Assembly (NCBI RefSeq): GCF_008180195.1
Contig: NZ_VTAV01000001.1
Location: 372,001 to 436,000 of the forward strand
Source: Sphingobacterium phlebotomi
GTDB taxonomy: Bacteria; Bacteroidota; Bacteroidia; Sphingobacteriales; Sphingobacteriaceae
Direction of reading: 5' to 3'
Length of the DNA: 64,000 nucleotides
Of the stretch, positions 33,826-42,165 are shown one piece after another. The notes under the pieces were generated by a model. It was not told where the DNA came from and did no database searches. It was given only the letters and a program-made list of their open reading frames with translations. Each line of letters starts with the position of its first letter. Position 1 is the stretch's first letter. Position numbers and translations under genes: made by a program.

Positions 33826-35562
33826 ATGAAAGACTATATCGCAAAAATAGTATGGATAGTGTGTATGTTTTGTACCGTACTGTCCGGTTGTAAAAAAGAT
33901 CCTCAAGAAGTTGATGAACCGTTAACAGAATCACCTGCCCAGTTGGTGTATATCTTGCAGGGATCGAATATTCAGATAAGTTGGAAGAAGCCAGCTGAAG
34001 TTTTTGACTATTATCTTATAGAACTTTCCAAAGTGCCGGATTTTTCTGTTCTGGACAGGCAAGAGCAAGTTACGGCAGATAATGAGGCTGTCATTTTGAG
34101 AGGTTTAGATTTGGCTGAAAATTATTACGCGCGTATTCGAACAGCCAGGACTACACCAGAATCTTTTTCCGGGTGGGTAGATTTAACGATCGTGACTAAT
34201 CCTTCGGATATTTTGTTGCCTATAAAAAGAGAAAGTATAGATGGAGACCGTGTTACGGTTTCATGGGCGTATCCGCAAACCGACGAGGGAACAAGTAATT
34301 TGGTGACGCATATCACTATGATTCCGACTTTTGGACTCGCTCGTGAAATACGTTTGTCCGAGGAGCATAAACAAGCGCAAACCTTGACGATAGACGACCT
34401 GGAAAAAGATATGGAATACGAAGTTCGCATTTATAACGATTCTTTCTTGCGAGGAAGCCAGTTTTTCGCTACGCCTGCTTCGCCCATAAACGGCGTTTGG
34501 ACCTTAAATCCGCATAGCGATTTGAAAGATGCGGTGGAGAGAAGTGCGGAGGGTGACCAAATATTGCTGAATCCGGGGATCTATAACTTTTGGAATGAAG
34601 AAATCTATGTAGATAGTAAAACGCTAACCATCAGGTCGGCGGATGAACGTGAGGGAGCAACCGTATATGTTAAGGCTTTCGTTATACAGGGCGGAAATGC
34701 CGGCGTATATTTTTCCAGATTGGATATTTCTGGATCCCGAATAGACCGATTTAAACAGGAGATCCCCAATACACCAGATACACGGTGGAACAGTTGGTTG
34801 ATCGAATTAGCGAGTGAAGCAACAGGGTTCGGCCATGTTTCATTCGAATCCTGTACGATAAGAAACTATTATACAGGATTGCTGAACATGTCAGAAGGAC
34901 AGCTAGGCGAAGAGCTTACGATCGAAAATACCCTCGTCAGCGCAATGGGAAATGATGGTTTACATCCGTTTATTAACGTTGGTGCTGCACGGATAAAGAA
35001 AGGCGTGTTTACCAATTCGACTTTCTATAACACCAACAAAATGTTTATCAATGTGGACCGTGAGAAAAATTTAGAAAACGATATCGATTTCTTATTTAAA
35101 AATAATACAGTCGATAATAGTTGGAGTGCTTCTGCATTTGATTTCAAGGCATCTAAACTGCCGACAAAGGTCAGATTGGAAAATAACATTTTTTCGAATA
35201 TCAATTGTGCTGCAAACTTTTTTAACAACTTTGCACATGTGGCGAATGATTTTGATAAGCGTTTAATAAACTGCAACTTTTTCAACGTAACATCGAAATC
35301 AACTATTTATGGTAGTAATTCATCTAACATGCCTGTCGATAATTGGGAGTTAAGGCATCCAAACAATAGGTGGAATGAAGTGGTCCCCGCTTTCGTAATG
35401 AATGATGAAAACCATGAAAACCCCAATTCTATACAGGAATACCCACTCGCATTCGACCCTAAATATACCGATGCAGACAATGGTGACTTCACCATTGGAC
35501 AAGATAGCGAATTAAGAAACCATGCTGCAGCACACCCAATTGGGGATCCACGCTGGTGGTAA
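33826..35562 (+). CDS. Surface lipoprotein with fibronectin-like domains and beta-helix (DUF4957/DUF5123 type), copy 2
   Basis: A 578-residue paralogue of the preceding gene with the same layout: lipoprotein signal (VCMFCTVLSGCKKDP, Cys about 23), two fibronectin-like domains, a beta-helix with INGVWTLNPHSDLKDAVE and FSRLDISGSRIDRFKQEIPN (18-residue core ISGSRIDRFKQE), and the C-terminal GDPRWW. The last 150 residues are most similar to copy 1 (HVANDFDKRLINCNFFN), while the fibronectin parts have drifted more. This pattern fits an old tandem duplication with differing ligand preference in the N-terminal half. It probably shares promoter P4 with copy 1. Confidence 0.8.
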   Translation: MKDYIAKIVWIVCMFCTVLSGCKKDPQEVDEPLTESPAQLVYILQGSNIQISWKKPAEVFDYYLIELSKVPDFSVLDRQEQVTADNEAVILRGLDLAENYYARIRTARTTPESFSGWVDLTIVTNPSDILLPIKRESIDGDRVTVSWAYPQTDEGTSNLVTHITMIPTFGLAREIRLSEEHKQAQTLTIDDLEKDMEYEVRIYNDSFLRGSQFFATPASPINGVWTLNPHSDLKDAVERSAEGDQILLNPGIYNFWNEEIYVDSKTLTIRSADEREGATVYVKAFVIQGGNAGVYFSRLDISGSRIDRFKQEIPNTPDTRWNSWLIELASEATGFGHVSFESCTIRNYYTGLLNMSEGQLGEELTIENTLVSAMGNDGLHPFINVGAARIKKGVFTNSTFYNTNKMFINVDREKNLENDIDFLFKNNTVDNSWSASAFDFKASKLPTKVRLENNIFSNINCAANFFNNFAHVANDFDKRLINCNFFNVTSKSTIYGSNSSNMPVDNWELRHPNNRWNEVVPAFVMNDENHENPNSIQEYPLAFDPKYTDADNGDFTIGQDSELRNHAAAHPIGDPRWW

Positions 35563-35614
35563 CACACTTATGAAAAAGCGTGTATTGCCAGGTTTGGGAA
35601 ATGTAAATGTTAAA

Positions 35615-35679
35615 GACAATATTGTATAATAGTTGGTGAAGATAATATATGTATATGATGTTTTATATCGTGAATTTTG
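35615..35679 (+). promoter_or_regulatory. Pectin-regulon promoter P5 (PL1 copy a)
   Basis: Boxes GACAATATTGTATAAT at 35615 and GTGAAGATAATATATG at 35636, 21 bp apart; -7 element GAATTTTG at 35672-35679 (one mismatch), 36 bp after the proximal box start. The start would be near 35686, leaving about 38 bases to the ATG. Confidence 0.7.
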
Positions 35680-35723
35680 ACATCTAAATATTTTATTGTA
35701 ATGTATTATCATCTCATTTACAT

Positions 35724-37361
35724 ATGAAAAAGAAAGCAATAGTACTATTTGCGACGATTTTTAGCTTAGTCGCTATAGAAACAGCGAAGGCACAATACCC
35801 CAAGATTCCAGCGGATGTTCAAAAGGCTTCCAATGAAATGATGGAGAAAGCGCGTCTGCAATCTGATATCGCTTGGAGCAAAGCGCTTCCGGTCATTGAA
35901 GCGTATGCAAAACAAGGTAAGCCTTACATTCCTTGGGCATCCCGTCCTTCTGATTTGCCACAAGCAGAGATTGCTGCTTTTCCTGGTGCAGAGGGTGGTG
36001 GAGCATATGCTTTCGGAGGTCGTGGCGGAAAGGTCTACGTGGTCACGAGTTTAGAAGACAGTGGTCCGGGGACATTGCGAGAGGCCTGCGAACAAGGAGG
36101 CCCGCGCATTATTGTGTTCAATGTTGCTGGAATCGTTAAGCTAAAAACGCCCCTGATTATCCGTGCTCCGTATATTACCATTGCAGGTCAATCTGCTCCG
36201 GGTGATGGCGTATGTGTCGCTGGCGAATCGGTATGGATCGATACGCACGATGTGGTTATCCGACATATGCGCTTCCGCAGAGGGGAAACCTATGTAGGTC
36301 GTCGCGACGATGCGATTGGTGGCAATCCCGTTGGAAATATTATGATTGATCACGTGTCTGCCAGTTGGGGTTTGGATGAAAATATGTCGATGTACCGCCA
36401 CATGTACAACGACAGCACCGGGTCGCAGGAAAAGAAATTTGGAACAGTAAACATCACGATTCAAAATTCAATCTTTTCAGAAGCCCTCGATACCTGGAAT
36501 CACGCGTTTGGTAGTACCTTAGGAGGAGAGAATTGTACTTTTATGCGTAATCTATGGGCAAACAACGCGGCAAGAAACCCATCTATCGGATGGAACGGCG
36601 TGTTTAATTTTGCCAATAACGTCGTCTACAATTGGGTGCATAGAGCAATCGATGGGGGGGATTATACCGCCCAATATAATATCATCAACAATTACTTTAA
36701 ACCCGGACCAGCGACGCCGTCAGGCGAGCCCATCGGTTATCGTTTGTTAAAACCGGAATCTGGACGTAGTAAATTGCCATATGTCGTATTCGGAAGAGCA
36801 CACGTGAACGGAAATATTGTAGAAGGTAATGCCAACGTCACAACAGATAACTGGAACGGGGGCGTGCAGATTGAAAACAAGGAAGGGAATCTCATGTCTT
36901 TTGAAGAAGCAGAACCTTATTTTGCGGCTATGAAGGTAAATAAACCAATTCCCCATGCCCCATTTCAGCTTACTTCAGCTGAAGATGCGTACGCACATGT
37001 TCTGGCAAATGCCGGTGCTACCTTGCCTCAGCGCGACCCTGTAGATCAACGTATTGTAAAGGAAGTGCGGGATGGAAAGCCTACGCCACTGAAAAATGTG
37101 ACATTACCAGAGAAGGATTTCGAACATAGAAGATTACCAAAAGACTCGTATAAAATCGGGATCATCACCGATATTGCACAGGTAGGTGGTTATCCTGAAT
37201 ACAAAGGTAAGTCCTATAAAGATTCGGACAACGATGGCATTCCGGATAAGGAAGAGGTCAAAATGGGACTTAATCCCAATAATGCAAATGATTCGGCGGA
37301 AATTACCGAATCGGGCTATGCAAATATCGAGATCTATTTGAACAAACTAGCGGCAAAGTAA
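35724..37361 (+). CDS. PL1 family pectate lyase, copy a
   Basis: A 545-residue secreted protein (signal about 1-23). After a helical lead (about 25-75) comes a right-handed beta-helix of polysaccharide lyase family 1: FPGAEGGGAYAFGGRGGKVY, IAGQSAPGDGVCVAGE, IDHVSASWGLDENMS and the conserved ARNPSIGWNG with the likely catalytic arginine. The C-terminus carries a calcium-binding thrombospondin-3-like repeat, DSDNDGIPDKEEVKMGL (about 500), and the GYANIEIYLN tail. It would cleave homogalacturonan by beta-elimination with calcium. It is close to identical with copy b (37546) over the beta-helix. A terminator follows at 37380-37420. Confidence 0.93.
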   Translation: MKKKAIVLFATIFSLVAIETAKAQYPKIPADVQKASNEMMEKARLQSDIAWSKALPVIEAYAKQGKPYIPWASRPSDLPQAEIAAFPGAEGGGAYAFGGRGGKVYVVTSLEDSGPGTLREACEQGGPRIIVFNVAGIVKLKTPLIIRAPYITIAGQSAPGDGVCVAGESVWIDTHDVVIRHMRFRRGETYVGRRDDAIGGNPVGNIMIDHVSASWGLDENMSMYRHMYNDSTGSQEKKFGTVNITIQNSIFSEALDTWNHAFGSTLGGENCTFMRNLWANNAARNPSIGWNGVFNFANNVVYNWVHRAIDGGDYTAQYNIINNYFKPGPATPSGEPIGYRLLKPESGRSKLPYVVFGRAHVNGNIVEGNANVTTDNWNGGVQIENKEGNLMSFEEAEPYFAAMKVNKPIPHAPFQLTSAEDAYAHVLANAGATLPQRDPVDQRIVKEVRDGKPTPLKNVTLPEKDFEHRRLPKDSYKIGIITDIAQVGGYPEYKGKSYKDSDNDGIPDKEEVKMGLNPNNANDSAEITESGYANIEIYLNKLAAK

Positions 37362-37379
37362 ACTTGGGCGTATCTATGT

Positions 37380-37420
37380 ATATCCCCCTATGGTTGTTGC
37401 AGACAATCATAGGGGGATAT
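37380..37420 (+). terminator. Terminator after PL1 copy a
   Basis: 13-bp stem ATATCCCCCTATG (37380-37392) / CATAGGGGGATAT (37408-37420), extended inside by further pairs (GTTGT/ACAAT with one G-U), about 20 bp after the stop codon. It is followed by only two T residues, so it may be leaky. Confidence 0.7.
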
Positions 37421-37428
37421 TTCGTTCA

Positions 37429-37493
37429 GATAATATGATACAATCAATCGTGAAGATATTATAGATAAAGTGTTTTCTATATCCCTAATTTTG
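37429..37493 (+). promoter_or_regulatory. Pectin-regulon promoter P6 (PL1 copies b and c)
   Basis: Boxes GATAATATGATACAAT at 37429 and GTGAAGATATTATAGA at 37450, 21 bp apart; consensus -7 element TAATTTTG at 37486-37493, 36 bp after the proximal box start. The proximal box differs in only a few positions from that of P5, consistent with duplication of promoter plus gene. Confidence 0.78.
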
Positions 37494-37545
37494 AGAAAGC
37501 TAATATCGATTAATAGGTTATCTGCCTGATATTATCATAAAACTT

Positions 37546-39201
37546 ATGTGTATGAACAAAAGATTATCATCGTTATTTGTGGCTCTTTTGAGCCTATTCA
37601 TTATAGAGCACGTACAAGCTCAATACCCCAAAATCCCAGCGGATGTCAAAAAAGCTTCCAATGACATGATGGAAAAAGCACGTCAGCAATCTGATATTGC
37701 ATGGGGTAAAGCGCTTCCAGTTATCGAAGAATATGCAAAGCAGGGTAAACCTTACATTCCTTGGGCTTCAAGACCAACGGATTTACCGCAAGCAGAGATT
37801 GCTGCTTTTCCAGGCGCAGCGGGTGGCGGAGCATATGCTTTCGGCGGTCGTGGCGGCAAAGTCTACGTCGTCACGAGTTTAGAAGACAATGGTCCCGGCA
37901 CATTGCGAGAGGCTTGCGAACAAGGAGGCCCACGTATTATTGTGTTCAATGTTGCTGGAATCATCAAGCTCAAAACACCATTGATTATTCGAGCACCTTA
38001 TGTCACGATTGCAGGTCAATCAGCGCCGGGGGACGGTGTCTGTGTGGCTGGTGAGACAGTATGGATCGACACGCACGATGTAATCATCCGACACATGCGT
38101 TTCCGAAGAGGAGAAACCTATGTGGGGCGTCGCGATGATGCGATTGGTGGTAATCCGGTAGGAAATATAATGATTGATCATGTTTCCGCAAGCTGGGGGT
38201 TAGATGAAAACATGTCGATGTACCGACATATGTACAACGATAGTACCGGCTCACAAGAAAAGAAATTTGGAACAGTGAATATCACGATCCAGAACTCTAT
38301 TTTTTCAGAAGCATTAGATACGTGGAACCACTCCTTGGGAAGTACACTAGGGGGAGAAAACTGTACGTTTATGCGGAATCTATGGGCAAATAATGCGGGA
38401 AGAAATCCGTCTATCGGATGGAACGGGATCTTTAATTTTGCAAATAACGTAATTTATAATTGGGCGCATCGTTCAATTGATGGCGGTGATTATACTGCGC
38501 AATACAATATCATCAATAATTATTTTAAACCAGGACCAGCGACTCCGCAGGATGCACCGATACGATACCGTATTCTTAAACCAGAAACTGGACGTAGCAA
38601 TTTGGATTACAAAGTTTTCGGACGTGCGCACGTGACCGGAAATATCATCTCCGATAATCCCGAAGTAACGGACGATAACTGGGCAGGCGGTGTACAGTTT
38701 TATGAACAAGTGGACTACCAACAAAAATTGGTAACCGGGGAGGCCTATAAAAACTATATGCTGAAATCGAAAGCTGATAAACCTTTTCCCATGGCAGAAA
38801 TGCATATTATGCCGGCAGACCAAGCTTACGAACATGTGTTGACCAATGCAGGAGCAACTTTACCAAGACGGGATCCCGTGGATGTACGTGTTATAAAAGA
38901 AGTTCGCGACGGCAAGCCGACACCGTTACAAAATGTACAATTGCCGGAAACTGAATTTAAGCACAGGAGATTACCGAAAGACTCCTATAAAATGGGAATC
39001 ATCACGGATGTATCACAGGTAGGAGGATACCCGGAGTATACGGGGACACCTTATAAAGACACCGACAATGACGGTATTCCTGACGATGTTGAAGTAAAAA
39101 TGGGATTAGACCCCAATAACCCTGACGACTCCGCAGTGATTACCGAATCTGGATATGCAAACATCGAGATTTATTTAAACGAATTAGCTTCAAAAGGATA
39201 A
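37546..39201 (+). CDS. PL1 family pectate lyase, copy b
   Basis: A 551-residue secreted PL1 lyase with the same layout as copy a: helical lead, beta-helix with FPGAAGGGAYAFGGRGGKVY, IDHVSASWGLDENMS and GRNPSIGWNG, then DTDNDGIPDDVEVKMGL and GYANIEIYLNELASKG. Residues about 20-350 match copy a almost residue for residue; the region about 355-420 has diverged (QFYEQVDYQQKLVTGEA against a shorter segment in a). The ATG six bases downstream (37552, MNKRLSSLF) gives a more typical signal peptide and may be the true start. Copy c follows after 4 bp, so the two form an operon. Confidence 0.92.
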   Translation: MCMNKRLSSLFVALLSLFIIEHVQAQYPKIPADVKKASNDMMEKARQQSDIAWGKALPVIEEYAKQGKPYIPWASRPTDLPQAEIAAFPGAAGGGAYAFGGRGGKVYVVTSLEDNGPGTLREACEQGGPRIIVFNVAGIIKLKTPLIIRAPYVTIAGQSAPGDGVCVAGETVWIDTHDVIIRHMRFRRGETYVGRRDDAIGGNPVGNIMIDHVSASWGLDENMSMYRHMYNDSTGSQEKKFGTVNITIQNSIFSEALDTWNHSLGSTLGGENCTFMRNLWANNAGRNPSIGWNGIFNFANNVIYNWAHRSIDGGDYTAQYNIINNYFKPGPATPQDAPIRYRILKPETGRSNLDYKVFGRAHVTGNIISDNPEVTDDNWAGGVQFYEQVDYQQKLVTGEAYKNYMLKSKADKPFPMAEMHIMPADQAYEHVLTNAGATLPRRDPVDVRVIKEVRDGKPTPLQNVQLPETEFKHRRLPKDSYKMGIITDVSQVGGYPEYTGTPYKDTDNDGIPDDVEVKMGLDPNNPDDSAVITESGYANIEIYLNELASKG

Positions 39202-39205
39202 TATT

Positions 39206-40828
39206 ATGCATACGAAAATAAAAGTACTTATTCCTGCGCTGTTCCTGTTTCTCCCGTTTTTGTCCTTTGCGCAATACCCGGTTATTCCTGATTCTTTGCA
39301 AAAGATAGCCGATGCACGGGATAAAGCAGAAGAACAACGGTTGGAGAAAGCATGGGAAGCGGCGAAAGCCGTTATGGATCAAGAGGGAAAACCGTATATT
39401 CCCTGGGCAGCAAAGCCAGAAGATTTGCCACAAGCGGATATACTGGCGTTTCCTGGTGCAGAGGGCGGAGGAGCCTATACGCCGGGGGGAAGAGGTGGTC
39501 GCATATTTGTGGTGACTAGTTTAGCCGATAGCGGACCAGGCACATTGCGCGAAGCCTGTGAAGCAGGTGGTGCGCGGATTATTGTATTCAACGTGGCGGG
39601 AATCATCCAGTTGGAGAAACCTATTATTGTGAAAGCACCGTATGTGACGATTGCGGGACAAACTGCTCCTGGAGATGGTGTTTGCGTGGCAGGTGAATCT
39701 TTTTTGATTGACACGCACGATGTCATCGTACGATTTATGCGCTTTCGTAGAGGTGTAAATGAAGTCACGCGGAGGGACGATGCATTAGGTGGAAATGGCG
39801 TAGGCAATATTATATTAGATCATGTTTCTGCAAGTTGGGGACTGGATGAAAATATGTCAATGTACCGTCATGTCTATGACAGAGGGGGTAAAGATTTAAA
39901 GTTGCCAACTGTAAACATCACGATACAGAATTCTATCTTTTCCGAAGCGCTGGATACTTATAATCATGCTTTTGGTAGTACCATAGGTGGTTTGAACAGT
40001 ACATTTATGCGAAATTTATGGGCTTCGAATATCAGCCGTAACCCGTCTGTAGGGATGTATGGCGACTTTGGGTTTGTTAATAATGTGGTATGGAACTGGT
40101 GGAACCGGAGTGCGGATGGAGGCGATCACCGTTCCGAATATAATTTCATTAATAACTATTACAAACCAGGGCCGATAACGCCTTTGGATAAACCGATATC
40201 CTATCGTATCCTCAAGCCGGAATCTGGCAGAAGCAAAGAAAATGCAAATATGTTTGGAAAAGCGTATGTGCATGGAAATATCGTGGTAGGAAATAAGCGT
40301 GTAACGAAAAACAATTGGGATGGCGGTGTACAACCGGAGGCTGAAGGGGATCCAAGTGCGCTTTTAGCAAAAATAAAAGTGGATAAGCCGTTTTCACTTT
40401 CCAATTTCGGGAAAATATTAACCGCTCGAAAAGCATACGACTATGTGCTGAAAAATGTAGGAGCTACGCTACCGAAGCGTGATGCGGTAGACAAACGCAT
40501 TGTCAAGCAAGTGAAAACCGGCAAAGTGTTTTATACAGAGCCTGCCGAGCCATTGGCACCATCACCCTATGTGAAACGCAGGTTACCGGTAGATTCTTAT
40601 AAGCAGGGAATTATTACGGATGTTAACCAAGTGGGCGGCTATCCCATCTACGAAGGAACACCGTACAAAGATTCCGACAATGACGGAATTCCGGATGACG
40701 TGGAGGTAAAAATGCATTTAGATCCAAAGAATTCGGCTGATGCCGCTCAAATTAGTGACAACGGATATGCACATATAGAAAATTACCTGAACAGTGTCGT
40801 TCCAGAAAAGATTGTTAAGCCTTTTTAA
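39206..40828 (+). CDS. PL1 family pectate lyase, copy c
   Basis: A 540-residue secreted PL1 lyase (signal about 1-23, IPALFLFLPFLSFAQ). Its layout equals copies a and b, but it has diverged further: FPGAEGGGAYTPGGRGGRIF, IAGQTAPGDGVCVAGES, LDHVSASWGLDENMS, SRNPSVGMYG, and a C-terminal DSDNDGIPDDVEVKMHL with GYAHIENYLN. The loop regions near the substrate cleft (about 195-235 and 375-410) differ from a and b, suggesting a different chain length or methyl-ester preference. It ends 41 bp before a terminator hairpin. Confidence 0.92.
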   Translation: MHTKIKVLIPALFLFLPFLSFAQYPVIPDSLQKIADARDKAEEQRLEKAWEAAKAVMDQEGKPYIPWAAKPEDLPQADILAFPGAEGGGAYTPGGRGGRIFVVTSLADSGPGTLREACEAGGARIIVFNVAGIIQLEKPIIVKAPYVTIAGQTAPGDGVCVAGESFLIDTHDVIVRFMRFRRGVNEVTRRDDALGGNGVGNIILDHVSASWGLDENMSMYRHVYDRGGKDLKLPTVNITIQNSIFSEALDTYNHAFGSTIGGLNSTFMRNLWASNISRNPSVGMYGDFGFVNNVVWNWWNRSADGGDHRSEYNFINNYYKPGPITPLDKPISYRILKPESGRSKENANMFGKAYVHGNIVVGNKRVTKNNWDGGVQPEAEGDPSALLAKIKVDKPFSLSNFGKILTARKAYDYVLKNVGATLPKRDAVDKRIVKQVKTGKVFYTEPAEPLAPSPYVKRRLPVDSYKQGIITDVNQVGGYPIYEGTPYKDSDNDGIPDDVEVKMHLDPKNSADAAQISDNGYAHIENYLNSVVPEKIVKPF

Positions 40829-40869
40829 CCCCTTTAAAGGCTTTCTTTTATTAGTTTAGTTAGTTTGGT

Positions 40870-40902
40870 AGGCTGTTGCATAATTTCGTGCAACAGCCTT
40901 TT
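40870..40902 (+). terminator. Terminator after the PL1 b-c operon
   Basis: 11-bp stem AGGCTGTTGCA (40870-40880) / TGCAACAGCCT (40889-40899), loop of 8, followed by TTT. It lies about 40 bp after the stop of PL1 copy c and 60 bp before the next gene. Confidence 0.75.
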
Positions 40903-40962
40903 GGAAGCCGTTTACGTTCATTATAAGCCACCGTTTACACCTATTAATATTAAGAAAATACC

Positions 40963-42033
40963 ATGCATCTGAAAAAATCAACGTATTTAGGTAGTTGTTT
41001 GCTAATTAGTATACTTTGTATCACGGTGGTTTTTGCTCAAGACAAGAAGCAATTAATCGTTAGCCACATTCATGAGGGTCCAGTGATTAATCATCACCAT
41101 CCGGATGTGATAGCGAGTGGAAATAGATCAGGATTTGAAACAGGACAAATGGTAAAGGTGGCGGATACATATCATATGTTCATTAACGAGATGTTCGACC
41201 GCCCGCATCGCGATATGCGTGTCGCCCATTGGAGCAGTCCAGATGCTGTAAACTGGACGCGCGCATCGACAATTGTGGAGAGCATTCCAGGAAGAACGCC
41301 CTTCAACCCCCGCTCCGAGGTTTGGGTAACGGGTGTTGAATTCAATGAGGAAGAAAATGCATGGAATATTTTTTATGTGGCCTATCGGGCAGGAGACAAA
41401 GAAAAGGGTGAAATTGAAGCCAACGACTACGAAGGACGTATTTGGCGAGCGAAATCGGTTACGCCGGGAATGGACGGCATTGCGGGACCATATGCCGATA
41501 TGACGATCGTTCTGCAGCCCGATGAAAACAGCCAAACTTGGGAAGGTCAACAGGCGGTAGCTGCCTTCAATCCTTATCGTGTAGGCGATAAATGGTATGC
41601 TTTTTATGATGGACACAACCATGTGCCCCAAGGAGATTGGCCACTAGGAATGGCAACCGCGCCTGCGCTAAACGGCCCTTGGACGCGTATGCCGGAAGGA
41701 CATAACCCGGTTCCTATATCACCGGAATTCAATGAAAATGTACAGGTTACAGAATTGAAATCGGGAGGGTACCTGGCTATTTTTGATTCCTTTGGCGACC
41801 ACGAAATAGCTTATAGTTTGTCCGATGATGGCATACATTGGGATAAGGAGACCCGCCTAAAAGTACAATCTGAAAATAATTTATGGGCGGATTTCGGCGA
41901 TCATGCCACCCGTACACCTCTCGGTGCGGTAGAGGAAGAAGATGGCACCTTCACCGTTGTATACACCGCGCGGTATGACAACGACGGAAGAATCTTCTTT
42001 GGTCTGGGGCATGTGGTTTTATCCTGGAAATAA
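40963..42033 (+). CDS. Secreted five-bladed beta-propeller glycosidase-like protein (GH43/GH32/GH117-like)
   Basis: A 356-residue protein with a signal peptide (about 1-25) followed by propeller-type repeats: HMFINEMFDRPHRDMRVAHW, SSPDAVNWTR, NIFYVAYRAG, WYAFYDGHNHVPQGDWPLG, YLAIFDSFGDHEIAYSLSDD and VVYTARYDNDGRIFFGLGHV. This layout is that of the GH43/GH32/GH68/GH117 fold group, so an alpha-L-arabinofuranosidase or similar exo-enzyme is plausible. I cannot place the three catalytic carboxylates with confidence, so a non-catalytic propeller is possible. It is the only gene of the locus for which I find neither an operator box pair nor a good -7 element. Confidence 0.65.
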   Translation: MHLKKSTYLGSCLLISILCITVVFAQDKKQLIVSHIHEGPVINHHHPDVIASGNRSGFETGQMVKVADTYHMFINEMFDRPHRDMRVAHWSSPDAVNWTRASTIVESIPGRTPFNPRSEVWVTGVEFNEEENAWNIFYVAYRAGDKEKGEIEANDYEGRIWRAKSVTPGMDGIAGPYADMTIVLQPDENSQTWEGQQAVAAFNPYRVGDKWYAFYDGHNHVPQGDWPLGMATAPALNGPWTRMPEGHNPVPISPEFNENVQVTELKSGGYLAIFDSFGDHEIAYSLSDDGIHWDKETRLKVQSENNLWADFGDHATRTPLGAVEEEDGTFTVVYTARYDNDGRIFFGLGHVVLSWK

Positions 42034-42080
42034 AAATCACTTGAAACTTCACTTTGCCTTGATAGCCAGTTTATTAATTC

Positions 42081-42145
42081 GGTAAGATATTAGAAGAAAG
42101 CGTAAAAATGATATAATAAATAATCTACAAAGCCTACTACATTTG
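42081..42145 (+). promoter_or_regulatory. Pectin-regulon promoter P7 (multidomain PL1)
   Basis: Boxes GGTAAGATATTAGAAG at 42081 and GTAAAAATGATATAAT at 42102, 21 bp apart; -7 element TACATTTG at 42138-42145, 36 bp after the proximal box start. The start would be near 42152, giving a short leader of about 14 bases. Confidence 0.72.
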
Positions 42146-42165
42146 AATAAACGTTATGTTCAAAG

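Noticed and set aside
40830..40856. Palindrome CCTTTAAAGG after PL1 copy c as a second terminator
   Set aside because: Too short and without loop; the hairpin at 40870-40902 is a better terminator.
41128..41631. 167-codon minus-strand frame inside the propeller gene at 40963
   Set aside because: Antisense to a gene with signal peptide and propeller repeats; no supporting motif.
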